From contig NZ_JARPUS010000001.1 of NCBI RefSeq assembly GCF_029537485.1, positions 248,001 through 312,000 on the forward strand: 64,000 nucleotides of DNA. Reading direction: 5' to 3'. Under the pieces are notes generated by a model that did no database searches, was not told where the DNA came from, and saw only the letters and a list, made by a program, of their open reading frames with translations. The DNA is from Pseudomonas sp. GOM6. Lineage in GTDB: Bacteria; Pseudomonadota; Gammaproteobacteria; Pseudomonadales; Pseudomonadaceae. Numbering within the stretch: position 1 is the stretch's first letter; each line of letters opens with the position of its first letter. Both the position numbers and the translations under genes were made by a program. This document shows positions 32,856-42,796 of the stretch, piece by piece.

Positions 32856-33823
32856 TGAAGGTCACCCTGCAACCCTCTGGTGCCGTACTCGACGTGCACG
32901 GTGGTGAGCGCATCCTCGATGCCGCGCGCCGGCTTGGCTATGACTGTCCGCAGAGCTGCCGCAACGGCAACTGCCATATCTGCTCGGCGCTGTTGGTCGA
33001 GGGACGGGTACTGCAGGCCGGTGCCGAGCTGGATCACGGCGAGCTGTTCACCTGCCTGGCCGAACCGTTGGAAGACTGCGTGCTGCACTGGGATGGCGTG
33101 CTGGCGCCCGGTGAGCTGCCGGTGCGCACCTTCGGCTGCCAGGTGATCGAATGTCTGGAGGTTGGTGGTGATGTCTGCCGCGTGCGGCTGCGCGCACCGG
33201 CGGGCAAGACGCCGCGTTATCACGCCGGGCAGTACCTGCTGCTGCAGCGCGACGACGGTGAGTGGTCGGCCTTCTCCCTGGCCTCGGCACCGCATCAGGG
33301 GCGCGAGCTGGAGCTGCATATCCTCACCCGTGAGGAGAGCACGCAGCAGCTGGTGGCGCAGTTGAGCCGCTCGCCGCTGGTGCGGGTGCAGATGCCGTTT
33401 GGCGATACCCACCTGGCTGAGCTGCCGGACGGCCCGCTGGTGCTGATCGCCGCCGGTACCGGCATGGCGCAGATGCACAGCCTGATCGAGCACTGTCGCG
33501 CCACCGGCTTCAGCCACCCACTGCACCTGTACTGGGGCGTGCGCGAGGCCGAGGACTTCTATCAGCTGGAGCATTGGCAGGCGTGGCAGTCGCAGCCTGG
33601 CTTGCATCTGCATCAGGTGGTCAGCGAACCAGAGGGTTGGCCAGGCCGCAGCGGCATGTTGCACGAGGCGGTATGCCAGGACTTCCCTGATCTCAAGACC
33701 TTGCATGTGTATGCCAGTGGCTCGCCGGCGATGGTCTACGGCACCCTGGATGCGCTGGTCGAGGCGGGTATGGATGCGCATCAGATGCGCGCCGATGTGT
33801 TCGCCTACGCCCCGCGCGAATAA
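32855..33823 (+). CDS. 2Fe-2S ferredoxin-NAD(P)H flavin reductase family protein
   Basis: A 322-residue cytoplasmic electron-transfer protein of the type often annotated CDP-6-deoxy-delta-3,4-glucoseen reductase. It has an N-terminal plant-type ferredoxin domain (about residues 1-90) with the cluster cysteines in CRNGNCHIC and FTCLAEP, then an FAD-binding barrel (RYHAGQYLLLQ, and SLASAP as the R-x-Y-S-like motif variant) and a NAD(P) domain (VLIAAGTGMAQMHSLIEHC). The sugar-reductase name is probably not meaningful here. Coupling to ubiD suggests supply of reduced flavin for prenyl-FMN formation, as proposed for Fre in E. coli; this is inference. Confidence 0.9.
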   Translation: MKVTLQPSGAVLDVHGGERILDAARRLGYDCPQSCRNGNCHICSALLVEGRVLQAGAELDHGELFTCLAEPLEDCVLHWDGVLAPGELPVRTFGCQVIECLEVGGDVCRVRLRAPAGKTPRYHAGQYLLLQRDDGEWSAFSLASAPHQGRELELHILTREESTQQLVAQLSRSPLVRVQMPFGDTHLAELPDGPLVLIAAGTGMAQMHSLIEHCRATGFSHPLHLYWGVREAEDFYQLEHWQAWQSQPGLHLHQVVSEPEGWPGRSGMLHEAVCQDFPDLKTLHVYASGSPAMVYGTLDALVEAGMDAHQMRADVFAYAPRE

Positions 33824-33836
33824 GATCGCAGGCACG

Positions 33837-33863
33837 AAAAAGCCGCCCTTGGGCGGCTTTTTT
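33837..33863. terminator. bidirectional intrinsic terminator
   Basis: AAAAAGCCGCCC, TT, GGGCGGCTTTTTT, placed between the convergent flavin reductase and quinone reductase genes, with A- and T-runs on both sides. Confidence 0.92.
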
Positions 33864-33874
33864 CATGAGGGCGC

Positions 33875-34855
33875 TTAGCGCACCTGCACCACCACCTTGC
33901 CGACGGCCTTGCGTTGGCCCAGGTAGTCGATGGCCTCGCCACCACGCTCTAGCGGGAAGGTCTGCGACACCAGCGGCTTGAGCTTGCCCTCGGCATGCCA
34001 GGCGAACAGTTGCTGGAAGTTGGCGGCGTTGTCCTGCGGCTGGCGCTGGGCGAAGGAGCCCCAGAACACGCCGATCAGCGCGGCACCCTTGAGCAGCGGC
34101 AGGTTGGCCGGCAGGGCGGGGATGCCGCCACCGGCGGCGAAGCCGACCACCAGGAAGCGGCCGTTCCAGGCCATCGAACGGAAGGCTTCCTCGAAGAAGC
34201 TGCCGCCGACCGGGTCGTAGATCACGTCCACGCCCTGGCCGTTGGTGAGCTTCTTCAGCTCTTCCTTCAGGCTTTGCTCGCTGTAGTTGATCAGGTGGTC
34301 GGCGCCGGCCTTGCGCGCCACGTCCAGCTTCTCGGCGGTGCTGGCGGCGGCAATTACCTTAGCGCCCATGGCCTTGCCGATTTCCACGGCCGCCAGGCCG
34401 ACACCCCCGGAGGCGCCGAGCACCAGCAGGGTTTCGCCCGGCTGCAGGTTGGCGCGTTGTTTCAGGGCGTGCATCGAGGTGCCGTAGGTCATGCCGAAGC
34501 CGGCTGCGCTGGTCAGGTCCATGCTTGGCGGTACCGGCAGCACGTTGTAGGCGCCGACCGCCACTTCCTCGGCGAAGCTGCCCCAACCGGTCAGGGCCAT
34601 GACCCGGTCGCCCGCCTTGAACTGGCTGACCTTCTCGCCAACGGCCTTGACCACGCCAGCGGCTTCACCGCCTGGGGAAAAGGGGAAGGGCGGTTTGAAC
34701 TGGTACTTGCCTTCGATGATTAGCGTGTCGGGAAAGTTGACCCCGGCGGCGTGTACCTCGATCAGCACTTCATTGGGCTTGGGTTGCGGGCTGGCGGTCT
34801 CCTCCAGCACCAGGCTGGAGGCCGGGCCGAAGGCTTTGCAGAGCAGGGCTTTCAT
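33875..34855 (-). CDS. NADPH:quinone oxidoreductase (zinc-independent MDR family)
   Basis: A 326-residue cytoplasmic enzyme of the medium-chain dehydrogenase/reductase superfamily. It begins MKALLCKAFGPASSLVLEE and contains AAGVNFPDTLIIEGKYQ and the Rossmann loop VLGASGGVGLAAVEIGKAMGAKV. The zinc-binding cysteines of alcohol dehydrogenases are missing, placing it with quinone reductases and enoyl reductases. The ATG at 34855 lies in an otherwise open frame reaching 34906. It is convergent with the flavin reductase and divergent from the FliL-like gene. Confidence 0.92.
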   Translation of the reverse strand: MKALLCKAFGPASSLVLEETASPQPKPNEVLIEVHAAGVNFPDTLIIEGKYQFKPPFPFSPGGEAAGVVKAVGEKVSQFKAGDRVMALTGWGSFAEEVAVGAYNVLPVPPSMDLTSAAGFGMTYGTSMHALKQRANLQPGETLLVLGASGGVGLAAVEIGKAMGAKVIAAASTAEKLDVARKAGADHLINYSEQSLKEELKKLTNGQGVDVIYDPVGGSFFEEAFRSMAWNGRFLVVGFAAGGGIPALPANLPLLKGAALIGVFWGSFAQRQPQDNAANFQQLFAWHAEGKLKPLVSQTFPLERGGEAIDYLGQRKAVGKVVVQVR

Positions 34856-34957
34856 CGCGGTGTTCCTTGGGTTCGGGGACTGTCCGGCAGTGTAGGTGGC
34901 AGGCATACCCGGTCAACGAGCATGGCCCAGTCTGATGCCTGGCCATAAGCGTTGGGC

Positions 34958-34986
34958 TTGGGTACGTGCACCGCTGTGGCTATGCT
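34958..34986 (+). promoter_or_regulatory. candidate promoter of the FliL-like gene
   Basis: TTGGGT (34958-34963), 17 bases, TATGCT (34981-34986), ending 31 bases before the GTG start. Confidence 0.45.
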
Positions 34987-35017
34987 AGGCGGCATCCGTT
35001 ACTGAGGAACTGCCCCC

Positions 35018-35425
35018 GTGAAGAAGACCATTGCCTTGCTGCTGTCCCTGACTCTGCCCTGCCTTGCTTGGGCCAGCGGCGGGGGGGAAGAGGAAAGCGC
35101 CGAGCCCAAGGTAGCCTATGTCAGCCTGGTGCCGGCTCTGGTGGGCAATTTCGGCGAAGGCCCCAAGCTGAAGTTCTACAAGGCCGATATCGCCCTGCGC
35201 GTCATGGGCAGCGAGGCCGAGGAGAAGGTCGAGCACCACGAGCCGCTGATCCGCAACCAGCTGGTGATGCTGTTCTCCCAGCAGACCGAGGCCAGCATGG
35301 CGGACGAGAATGCCAAGGAAATCCTGCGTCAGGAGGCGCTCAAGCAGGTGCAGACGGTACTTGAGCAGGAGGAGGGCAAGCCGCTGGTCGAGGACTTGCT
35401 GTTCAACAACCTGATCATCCAGTAG
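35018..35425 (+). CDS. exported FliL-like protein
   Basis: A 135-residue protein starting at GTG 35018, with GAGGA ten bases upstream. Residues 1-19 (MKKTIALLLSLTLPCLAWA) are a clear signal peptide, followed by SGGGEEESAEPKVAYVSLVPALVGNF and the core of a FliL-type domain (LKFYKADIALRVMG, PLIRNQLVMLFSQQT, LRQEALKQVQTVLEQEEG, and the end VEDLLFNNLIIQ). True FliL is anchored in the inner membrane at the flagellar base; this one is away from any flagellar gene and seems cleaved, so a different periplasmic role is likely. It is convergent with the yhhJ-like gene, 29 bases away. Confidence 0.88.
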   Translation: MKKTIALLLSLTLPCLAWASGGGEEESAEPKVAYVSLVPALVGNFGEGPKLKFYKADIALRVMGSEAEEKVEHHEPLIRNQLVMLFSQQTEASMADENAKEILRQEALKQVQTVLEQEEGKPLVEDLLFNNLIIQ

Positions 35426-35454
35426 CGGCGAATCCCTGGCGCGTTCGGTTTGGG

Positions 35455-36579
35455 CTACGCCATCTGCGCCAGGGTCTTGCGAAAGCGGGTCAGCGCGGCG
35501 AGGAAGAACAGCGTGCCGATGCCGACGATGGCCAGCAGGTTCGGCCAGACGATGGCCAGCCCGGCGCCGCGATAGAGAATCGCCTGGGCCAGGTCGACGA
35601 AGTGGGTGGTCGGCGCCGCCAGCATGATCTGCTGCACCAGCTCGGGCATGCTCTCGCGCGGTGTGGTGCCGCCGGAGAGAATCTGCAGCGGCAGCAGCAC
35701 CAGGATGATCAGCAGGCCCAGCTGCGGCATCGAGCGTGCCACGGTGCCGAAGAAGATGCCCATCGAGGTGGTGGCGAACAGGTGCAGCGCCGCGCCCGCC
35801 AGAAACAGTGCCAGCGAGCCTTCGATTGGCACCTGCAGCCAGCCCTGCACCACCAGTAGCAGTGACAGCGCTGCCGCCGTCAGCACCACCAGGCCCATCG
35901 ACCAGACCTTGGCCAGCATGATTTCCAGCGGCGTCACCGGCATCACCAGCAGGTGTTCGACGGTGCCGTGTTCGCGTTCGCGGATCAGCGCGGCGCCGGT
36001 GAGAATGATCGACAGCATGGTGATCTGGTTGATTACCTCCATCACCGAACCGAACCAGGCGCGGGTCAGGTTCGGGTTGAACTGCACGCGTAATACCAGA
36101 TCGGCGGGCTGCTGCAGGTCGCCCCGGTAGCGACGGACGAACTCGGCGACTTCGCTGGTGCCAATGTTCTGGATGTAGCCGGCCCCGGTGAAGGCCATGC
36201 TCACCTGGGTGGCATCGACGTTGAGCTGGATCGCCGGGCTGCGCCCGGCCAGCACGTCACGCTGGAAGTTCGGCGGTATGTTCAGGGTGAAGGTGTAGCG
36301 GCCGGAGTCCATGCCACGGTCCATCTGGCTCAGGTCGATGCGCTCCGGCGTGCGGAAGTAGGGTTGCTGGAAGGCCTGGATCAGCCTTTCGGAGAGCTGC
36401 GACTGGTCTTCGTCGACCACGGCGATGGCGGCGTTGTGCAGGCTTTCCGGCAGGCTGGTGGCGGCCGAATAGACGCCCATGCTGAAGGCCCAGAGGATCA
36501 GGATCACCAGCGCCAGGTCGTGCTGCAGGCTGCGCAGCTCCTTGATACCAAGGTGGAAAATGTTGGCCAGGCGTTCCAT
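35455..36579 (-). CDS. yhhJ: ABC exporter permease (YhhJ-like)
   Basis: A 374-residue ABC-2 type permease. One N-terminal membrane helix (LALVILILWAFSMGVYSAA), a periplasmic domain of about 140 residues, then five helices from about residue 175 (ITMLSIILTGAALIREREHGTVEHLL carries the ABC-2 signature; LLIILVLLPLQILSGGTTP near 290). Its ATG shares one base with the rbbA stop. It is the last gene of the yhiI-rbbA-yhhJ unit and probably pairs with the permease half of RbbA to form the channel. Confidence 0.92.
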   Translation of the reverse strand: MERLANIFHLGIKELRSLQHDLALVILILWAFSMGVYSAATSLPESLHNAAIAVVDEDQSQLSERLIQAFQQPYFRTPERIDLSQMDRGMDSGRYTFTLNIPPNFQRDVLAGRSPAIQLNVDATQVSMAFTGAGYIQNIGTSEVAEFVRRYRGDLQQPADLVLRVQFNPNLTRAWFGSVMEVINQITMLSIILTGAALIREREHGTVEHLLVMPVTPLEIMLAKVWSMGLVVLTAAALSLLLVVQGWLQVPIEGSLALFLAGAALHLFATTSMGIFFGTVARSMPQLGLLIILVLLPLQILSGGTTPRESMPELVQQIMLAAPTTHFVDLAQAILYRGAGLAIVWPNLLAIVGIGTLFFLAALTRFRKTLAQMA

Positions 36580-39284
36580 CAGGCCTCCTGTTTGCGCAGC
36601 AAGCTGGCGCTGAGCAGGGTCAACATCGGCACGGTCAGTGCCAGGGCGAGGAAATAGCCGGCCAGATCACGCAGCTCCAGCGCCTTGGAGAACAGGCCAC
36701 GGCTGATCACCAGGAACTGCGAGGTCGGGTAGAGCTGGCCGACCAGCGCGCCAAAGCCTTCCAGCGAAGCCACCGGGTAGATCAGCCCGGAGAACTGGAT
36801 GGCGGGCAGCAGAGTGGCGATGGCGGTGCCGAACACGGCGGCGATCTGGCTCTTGGTGAAAGTCGACATGAGCAGGCCGAGGCCGGTGGCGCAGGCCAGG
36901 TAGAGCAGGGCGCCGGACAGCAGGGTCAGCGGGTTGCCCTTGAGCGGCACGTCAAACACGGTGATCGCCAGCAGCACCAGCAGGACGAAGTTGAACAGGC
37001 CCAGGGCGATGTAGGGCAGCTGCTTGCCGAGAAGGAATTCCAGGCGCGTGACCGGGGTGACGTAGAGGTTGATGATTGAGCCCAGCTCCTTCTCGCGCAC
37101 CACGCCGAGTGCCGTAAGCATGGCCGGGATCAGCATCAGCAGCAGCGGGATCACCGCCGGCACCATGGCCTTCAGGCTCTCCACGTCCGGATTGTAGCGG
37201 TAGCGCACTTCCAGTTCGGCGGCGCTGCTGGCTTGTGGCTGCGGCGAGCGTCGGGCCAGCTCGGCCAGGTAGTGCTGGTGCAGGCCGCTGACGTAGCCCT
37301 TGATGGTTTCGGCGCGGGTCGGCATGGCGCCGTCGATCCACATGCCGATCTGCGGGCTGGCGCCGCGCTTGAGGTCGCGGCCGAAGTGAGGCGGGATCTC
37401 CACGGCCAGGCTGATATCGCCATTGCGCAGGCGCCGCTCCAGGTCGGCGTAGTCGCGCAGCGCCGGTTTCTCCAGGAAGTAGCGTGAGCCGGACAGGTTG
37501 CGGTGGTACTCCTGGCTGGTGGTGGTCTGGTCGCGGTCGAGCACGGCGAAGGTCAGGTCCTCGACGTCCAGGCTGATGCCGTAACCGATGATGAACAGCA
37601 GCAATACCGTGCCGAGCAGGGCCATGCCGCCGCGGATCGGGTCGCGACGCAGCTCCAGCGCTTCGCGGCGGGCGTAGCTGAACAGGCGGCGCAGGCTGAA
37701 GCGCTGGCGCTGCGGTGGCGGCGCCTTTTGCAGCGGCGGTGCTTCGCTGGCCGGCTGCTCGCCGACCGCCTCCTGCAGGTAGGCGATGAAGGTCGCTTCC
37801 AGGCTGTCCAGCCCGCGCTTGGCCATCAGCCCCTGCGGCGTGTCGCTGTCCAGCACCTTGCCGGCGTGCATCAGCGAGATGCGGTCGCAGCGCTGCGCCT
37901 CGTTCATGAAGTGGGTGGAGATGAAGATGGTCACGCCGTCCTGGCGCGACAGGTCGAGCATCAGCTGCCAGAAGCCGTCGCGCGCCACCGGGTCGACGCC
38001 CGAGGTGGGCTCGTCGAGGATCAGGATCTCCGGCTGGTGGATCACCGCTACGGCCAGCGACAGGCGTTGGCGAATGCCCAGCGGCAAGCGCTCGGGAAGC
38101 ATGTCCATGACCGCGTCGAGGTCGAAACGACGGGCCATCGCGGCGACGCGATCGTCGATCTGCGCGGCCGGTACATGGAACAGACGGGCGTGCAGTTCCA
38201 GGTTCTGGCGTACCGTCAGTTCGCTGTAGAGGGAGAAGGCCTGCGACATGTAGCCGACCCGCTTGCGCGTAGCCATGTCGCGCGGGTCCACCGTCTGGCC
38301 GAACAGCAGCGCCTCGCCTTCGCTGGCCGGCAGCAGGCCGGTGAGCATCTTCATGGTGGTGCTCTTGCCGCAGCCGTTGGAGCCGAGGAAACCGAAGATC
38401 TCGCCACGGCGGATGCGGAACGACACCGCGTCGACCGCGACGAAGTCGCCGAAGCGCATGGTCAGGCCCTTGGCCTCGATGGCGATATCGCTGTGCTCCT
38501 GCAGGGGCTGGATCGCCACCTCGCGGTGGCCGCGACGCTTTTCCTCCGGTAGCAGGGCGATGAAGGCCTGCTCCAGGCTGGCGCAGCCGGTGCGCGTGCG
38601 CAGTTCGGCCGGGCTGCCTTCGGCCAGCACGCGGCCGGCATCCATCGCCACCAGGTGGTCGAAGCGCTCGGCCTCCTCCATATAGGCGGTGGCCACCAGC
38701 ACGCTCATCTGCGGGCGCTGCGCGCGGATGCGCGCGATCAGCTCCCAGAACTGGTTGCGCGACAGCGGGTCGACGCCGGTGGTCGGCTCGTCGAGGATCA
38801 GCAGGTCAGGGTCATGGATCAGCGCGCAGCACAGCCCGAGTTTCTGCTTCATGCCGCCGGACAGCTTGCCCGCCGGGCGTTCGCGAAACGCTGACATACC
38901 GGTGCTGCGCAGCAGGTCGTCGATGCGCCGCTCGCGCTCGGCAGCGTCCTGACCGAACAGGCGGCCGAAGAAGTCGAGGTTCTCGAACACCGACAGCGTG
39001 GGGTAGAGGTTCTTGCCCAGGCCCTGGGGCATGTAGGCGATATGCGGGCAGACACGGCGGCGGTGGCGCGTGTCGGCCATGTCGCCGTCGAGTACCTCGA
39101 CCTTGCCGGCCTGGATCTGCCGCGCTCCGGCGATCAGCGCCAGCAGGCTGGACTTGCCAACACCGTCCGGGCCGATCAGGCCGACCATGCGCTGCGCCGG
39201 CAGCTCCAGGTCGATAGCCTCGAGGGCGCGGGTCACGCCATAGCGCAGGCCGACGCCGCTGAGGCGGGCGACCGCCGGGTTCAT
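36579..39284 (-). CDS. rbbA: RbbA-type double ATPase fused to an ABC-2 permease
   Basis: A 901-residue fusion. ATPase 1 (about residues 8-240): Walker [10 protein letters not shown], signature LSGGMKQK, Walker [13 protein letters not shown]. ATPase 2 (about 275-510): Walker [10 protein letters not shown], Walker [13 protein letters not shown], but the signature reads LPLGIRQR, a departure from LSGGQ, so the two sites are not equal. The C-terminal 370 residues form an ABC-2 permease with an N-terminal helix ([20 protein letters not shown]) and five further helices. E. coli RbbA was described as ribosome-associated, but the operon with an HlyD-type adaptor and a second permease argues for an exporter. 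Overlaps both neighbours (ATGA with yhiI, one base with yhhJ). Confidence 0.94.
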   Translation of the reverse strand: MNPAVARLSGVGLRYGVTRALEAIDLELPAQRMVGLIGPDGVGKSSLLALIAGARQIQAGKVEVLDGDMADTRHRRRVCPHIAYMPQGLGKNLYPTLSVFENLDFFGRLFGQDAAERERRIDDLLRSTGMSAFRERPAGKLSGGMKQKLGLCCALIHDPDLLILDEPTTGVDPLSRNQFWELIARIRAQRPQMSVLVATAYMEEAERFDHLVAMDAGRVLAEGSPAELRTRTGCASLEQAFIALLPEEKRRGHREVAIQPLQEHSDIAIEAKGLTMRFGDFVAVDAVSFRIRRGEIFGFLGSNGCGKSTTMKMLTGLLPASEGEALLFGQTVDPRDMATRKRVGYMSQAFSLYSELTVRQNLELHARLFHVPAAQIDDRVAAMARRFDLDAVMDMLPERLPLGIRQRLSLAVAVIHQPEILILDEPTSGVDPVARDGFWQLMLDLSRQDGVTIFISTHFMNEAQRCDRISLMHAGKVLDSDTPQGLMAKRGLDSLEATFIAYLQEAVGEQPASEAPPLQKAPPPQRQRFSLRRLFSYARREALELRRDPIRGGMALLGTVLLLFIIGYGISLDVEDLTFAVLDRDQTTTSQEYHRNLSGSRYFLEKPALRDYADLERRLRNGDISLAVEIPPHFGRDLKRGASPQIGMWIDGAMPTRAETIKGYVSGLHQHYLAELARRSPQPQASSAAELEVRYRYNPDVESLKAMVPAVIPLLLMLIPAMLTALGVVREKELGSIINLYVTPVTRLEFLLGKQLPYIALGLFNFVLLVLLAITVFDVPLKGNPLTLLSGALLYLACATGLGLLMSTFTKSQIAAVFGTAIATLLPAIQFSGLIYPVASLEGFGALVGQLYPTSQFLVISRGLFSKALELRDLAGYFLALALTVPMLTLLSASLLRKQEA

Positions 39285-40348
39285 TGCGGAACCTTGATCG
39301 CCAGGTGTGCCGGCCATTCGGCCTCGGGATCAAGGCGCAGGTAGGCCATGCCGGGGACGCCGGTCTTCACCTGCTGCAGGTGCTTGCTCAGCAGCTCGGG
39401 GTCGATGCGCGCCTTGACCCGGAACATCAGCTTCTCGCGCTCGCTGGCGGTTTCCACGGTCTTCGGGGTGAACTGGGCGACGCTGGCCACGTAGCTGACC
39501 TTGGCCGGAATCACATACTGCGGCGCGGCGTCGATCACCAGGCGCACTTCGCTGCCGAGGGCGACGCGGCCGGCCTGGCGCTCGGGCAGGAAGAAGGTCA
39601 TGTAGACGTCGGTGAGGTCCACCAGGTTGAGCACCTTGCCGCCCGCGCCAAGCACTTCACCCGGCTGGGTCACGCGGTACTGCACGCGCCCGGCGCGCGG
39701 CGCCTTGAGCTGGCTGTCGTCGATGTCCGCCTGCAGGCGTTCGACGCTGGCCTGCGCGGCTTGAGTGGCCGACTCTGCCTCGACCGCCTGTGACTGGGCT
39801 GCAGCGATGCCGGCATCGGCCGAGCTGACTTGCGCGCGAGCCGCCGCCAGCGCGGCCTCTGCACTCTGCAGGCGGGCCAGATCGTCATCCAGTTGCTGCT
39901 GGGCCAGGGCGTTGCGCTTGACCAGCGTGGCGCTGCGCGCATGGCGTTTGCGCGCCGCGTCCAGCTCTGCCTGGCGCTGGCGCACCACCGCTTCGGCGGT
40001 CAGTTTTTCACTCTGTCGCAGGCGGATCTGGCTGGCGGCAGTGATCTGGCCGTTCTCGGCCTGGCGCAGTTGTGCCCTGGCCTGGGCCAGCTGGGCGTCG
40101 AGCACCTGGGTATCCATCTGTGCGAGCAACTGGCCGTGCTGGGCGAAGTCGCCCTCGTCCACGGCGATGCTGGCGATGCGCCCGGCCAGCTTGGTGGCGA
40201 CATCCACCTCGGTGGCTTCGATGCGCCCGTTGCCGCTGGCTAAGCCTTCGCCCAGCTCGTCCGGGCGCAGCTGCCACCAGGCGGCCGCCGCCAGCAGGGC
40301 GAGGCCGGCGGCGATCAGGTAGGGCAGGGGGCGTTGCGCGTTCATCAT
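39281..40348 (-). CDS. HlyD-type membrane fusion protein (YhiI-like)
   Basis: A 355-residue periplasmic adaptor with one N-terminal anchor helix ([17 protein letters not shown]). It has the biotinyl-lipoyl half-motifs ([29 protein letters not shown] and [23 protein letters not shown]) either side of a long coiled-coil hairpin rich in Ala, Gln and Arg (residues about 85-210). The C-terminal barrel domain ends in [17 protein letters not shown]. Two consecutive ATGs exist (40348 and 40345); a GGGAAG site supports either. It is the first gene of the exporter unit and its stop overlaps the rbbA start. The substrate is not known. Confidence 0.92.
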   Translation of the reverse strand: MMNAQRPLPYLIAAGLALLAAAAWWQLRPDELGEGLASGNGRIEATEVDVATKLAGRIASIAVDEGDFAQHGQLLAQMDTQVLDAQLAQARAQLRQAENGQITAASQIRLRQSEKLTAEAVVRQRQAELDAARKRHARSATLVKRNALAQQQLDDDLARLQSAEAALAAARAQVSSADAGIAAAQSQAVEAESATQAAQASVERLQADIDDSQLKAPRAGRVQYRVTQPGEVLGAGGKVLNLVDLTDVYMTFFLPERQAGRVALGSEVRLVIDAAPQYVIPAKVSYVASVAQFTPKTVETASEREKLMFRVKARIDPELLSKHLQQVKTGVPGMAYLRLDPEAEWPAHLAIKVPQ

Positions 40349-40435
40349 CAGGGCTTCCCTTCTGCGCCCCGCTCGGGGCAATGCTTAGCAGGCTTCCATT
40401 TTCTGCCGTTGGTCGCCTGCGCGGTTTGATGCAGG

Positions 40436-42295
40436 TCAAACGGGAGGATCAATCTTCACGCCGTTGGGGCTCCAGATGCAAGTGCGGTTGCGCCCTTCGT
40501 GCTTGGCCCGGTACAGGGCCTGGTCGCTCCGGGCAATCAGGCCCGCCGGCGACTCTTCGCCGACCGGCTCGGCCACGGCCAGGCCGATGCTCAGGGTCAG
40601 GCGTCCGTCCGGGCTGCCGGGGTGGACGATAGCCAGGCTGGCGACCAGTTCATGGACGCGCGCGGCCACATGCTCGCCGCCGTCCAGGCCGGTGTTGGCG
40701 AGGATGATGGCGAATTCTTCGCCGCCATAGCGGCAGGCCACGTCGCCTTCACGCTGCAGGCTTTCCTGGAGCAGGCTGGCCACCTGGCGCAAGGCATCGT
40801 CGCCCGCGAGGTGACCGAGTTTGTCGTTGAAGGCCTTGAAGTGGTCGATATCCAGCATCAGCAGGGTCAGCGGCGCGCCAATACGGCGCAGGCGGCGCCA
40901 CTCGCTTTTCAGCTGGTGATCGAAGAAGCGGCGGTTATATAGGCCGGTCAGGCCATCCAGCTGCGACAGGCGCTGCAGGCGTGCCTCCAGTGCCAGGCGC
41001 TCGCTGTTGTCGCGCGATACGGCAATCAGGTACTCGCGTGCGCCCTGATGCACCAGTTGAGTATTGATTTCGGCGGGCTGGCGGCTGCCGTCGCGGCGAC
41101 ACATCTCGCGCTGGAAAATACGCGACTGGTTGTCGCGCTGGGCTTTGCGCACTTGTTCCAGCCAGTCGTGGAAGCCCGGCAGTAGCTGTTCGGGGTTGTC
41201 ACGCAGCAGCTGCGCGAACTGTTCGGCGCGGTAGCCCAGGGAGGCATAGCTGGCCTGGTTCATGTGCAGCAGCTCGCGGCTGCGGGTATCGAAGATGAAC
41301 AGGCCGTCGTGGCTGGAGTCGGTCAGGTCGATGATCAGCTGCAGGCGTTCACGGCTGTCACGCAGGTTCTGCTCGATGGCCTCGCGGCGTGTGGCTTCCA
41401 CCTCCAGGCGGCGGTTGGCTCTCTGCAGGGCACTGGCACGGCGTGCGTTCTCCTGGGCCAGCGCCAGGGCGGCAACCAGCAGCAGGCTGATGGCCAGGCC
41501 GGCCCCCAGTACGACCTGTGGCAGTGGCGTGGAGAGCTGCTGCAGGAGTGTGTGGGTCGGGCTGAGCTGCAGTGTGAAGCTGTCGTTGTTGAGCAAGCGC
41601 ACGGGCACGTCCACAGCCATGTCCGGCAGGGTCCCTGAGCGTTCGCGGCTGTACAGGCTGTGGCCGTTTTCCAGCAGGCGCAGGCTGAATTCGTCGCTGT
41701 CGATCTGGTCGAGCAGTTCGTTCATCAGCGGTTCGACACGGAATACGCCCTGTAGGAAGCCGTCGAACTGCCGGTCGCCTCGGGCGTTGCGCAGATACAG
41801 CGGGGTGTAGAGCACGAAGCCGCGGCCGCCTTGCACCAGTAGCACGCTGTTGGAGAAGCGTTGCTCGCCGCTCTCCTTGGCTTGCATGGCCAGTGGGTAG
41901 TTGGGGTGGTCAGTCGGGAGGCGAAAGTCGCGGGCCGCCTCGTTGCCCTGCAGGGGGCGCAGCCAGCGCATTTTCAGGTCAGGGCCGACCCACTGGATCG
42001 ACTGGTAGGCGGGAAAGCCGCGCAAGGCTAGGTCGGCCTCGGTTTCCCAGTCTTCCTGGTAGAGCCGGCCGAGGTTGTTCCACAGCCGCGCGATGCGCGC
42101 TAGGCTGCCGACCTCGCTTTGCAGCGTGCTTTCCAGCTGCCGTGTCAGCGCACTCGCCTGATAGCTCACGCGCTCATGCAGGCGTTCTTGCTGGCTCTGC
42201 TCCAGTTGCTGCCAGAGCATCAGACTGGCACCGCTCAGTGCCAGAAATAGAAAAACCAGCGCGAGGCGCGCCGGCCAGGCGGAGGGTGCGCGCAT
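40436..42295 (-). CDS. CHASE-PAS-GGDEF membrane diguanylate cyclase
   Basis: A 619-residue inner-membrane enzyme expected to make cyclic di-GMP. Two membrane helices (about residues 10-30 and 265-285, QVVLGAGLAISLLLVAALAL) bracket a periplasmic CHASE-type sensor domain (LARIARLWNNLG, AYQSIQWVGPDLKMRWL). A coiled linker leads to a PAS domain (SSHDGLFIFDTRSRELLHMNQA, about residues 320-440). The GGDEF domain has the active form GGEEF at 524-528 and an intact inhibitory site R-E-G-D five residues before it, so product feedback is expected. No EAL domain. It is 87 bases downstream of the exporter start, on the same strand but as a separate unit. Confidence 0.95.
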   Translation of the reverse strand: MRAPSAWPARLALVFLFLALSGASLMLWQQLEQSQQERLHERVSYQASALTRQLESTLQSEVGSLARIARLWNNLGRLYQEDWETEADLALRGFPAYQSIQWVGPDLKMRWLRPLQGNEAARDFRLPTDHPNYPLAMQAKESGEQRFSNSVLLVQGGRGFVLYTPLYLRNARGDRQFDGFLQGVFRVEPLMNELLDQIDSDEFSLRLLENGHSLYSRERSGTLPDMAVDVPVRLLNNDSFTLQLSPTHTLLQQLSTPLPQVVLGAGLAISLLLVAALALAQENARRASALQRANRRLEVEATRREAIEQNLRDSRERLQLIIDLTDSSHDGLFIFDTRSRELLHMNQASYASLGYRAEQFAQLLRDNPEQLLPGFHDWLEQVRKAQRDNQSRIFQREMCRRDGSRQPAEINTQLVHQGAREYLIAVSRDNSERLALEARLQRLSQLDGLTGLYNRRFFDHQLKSEWRRLRRIGAPLTLLMLDIDHFKAFNDKLGHLAGDDALRQVASLLQESLQREGDVACRYGGEEFAIILANTGLDGGEHVAARVHELVASLAIVHPGSPDGRLTLSIGLAVAEPVGEESPAGLIARSDQALYRAKHEGRNRTCIWSPNGVKIDPPV

Positions 42296-42346
42296 CGATG
42301 GGCTCCACAGGCTGTGCCTTGGTCATAGCACAGTGCATGCCGGCGC

Positions 42347-42796
42347 TCAACGCATGGCCAGAATCGCCTGCCATTCTTCGTCACTGACCGGCATCACTGA
42401 CAGGCGACTGCCACGTTGCACCAAGGCGAGGCCGGAGAGTGCCGCCGTTGCCTTGAGACGGGTCAGCGACAGCACCTGGGGAAAGGCCTCGACGAACTCC
42501 ACATCCAGCGCGCTCCACGGGTTTTTCTCTGCGCTGGCCTTGGCATCGAAGTAGTGACTCTGTGGATCCAGGGCCGTGGGGTCCGGATAGACCGGGCTGG
42601 CGATGCGGGCGATGCCGGCGATGCCGGGCTCCGGACAGCTGGAGTGATAGAAGAAGAACAGATCACCCTCGCTCATGCTGCGCATGAAGTTGCGGGCCTG
42701 GTAGTTGCGCACCCCATCCCAGCGTGCGCGGCCGAGGTGGCGCAGGTGCTTGATGGACAGTTCGTCGGGTTCCGACTTCATCAACCAATAAGGCAT
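42347..42796 (-). CDS. EVE domain protein
   Basis: A 149-residue cytoplasmic protein consisting only of an EVE domain, the PUA-like fold that binds modified bases in DNA or RNA. The family start MPYWLMKSEPDELSI, the VRNYQARNFMRSM segment and the LFFFYHSS strand are clear, as in bacterial THYN1 relatives. Proteins of this kind have been linked to modified cytosine recognition; the target here is unknown. It starts at 42796, divergent from the 42-residue membrane protein gene, and ends 51 bases from the diguanylate cyclase start. Confidence 0.92.
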   Translation of the reverse strand: MPYWLMKSEPDELSIKHLRHLGRARWDGVRNYQARNFMRSMSEGDLFFFYHSSCPEPGIAGIARIASPVYPDPTALDPQSHYFDAKASAEKNPWSALDVEFVEAFPQVLSLTRLKATAALSGLALVQRGSRLSVMPVSDEEWQAILAMR

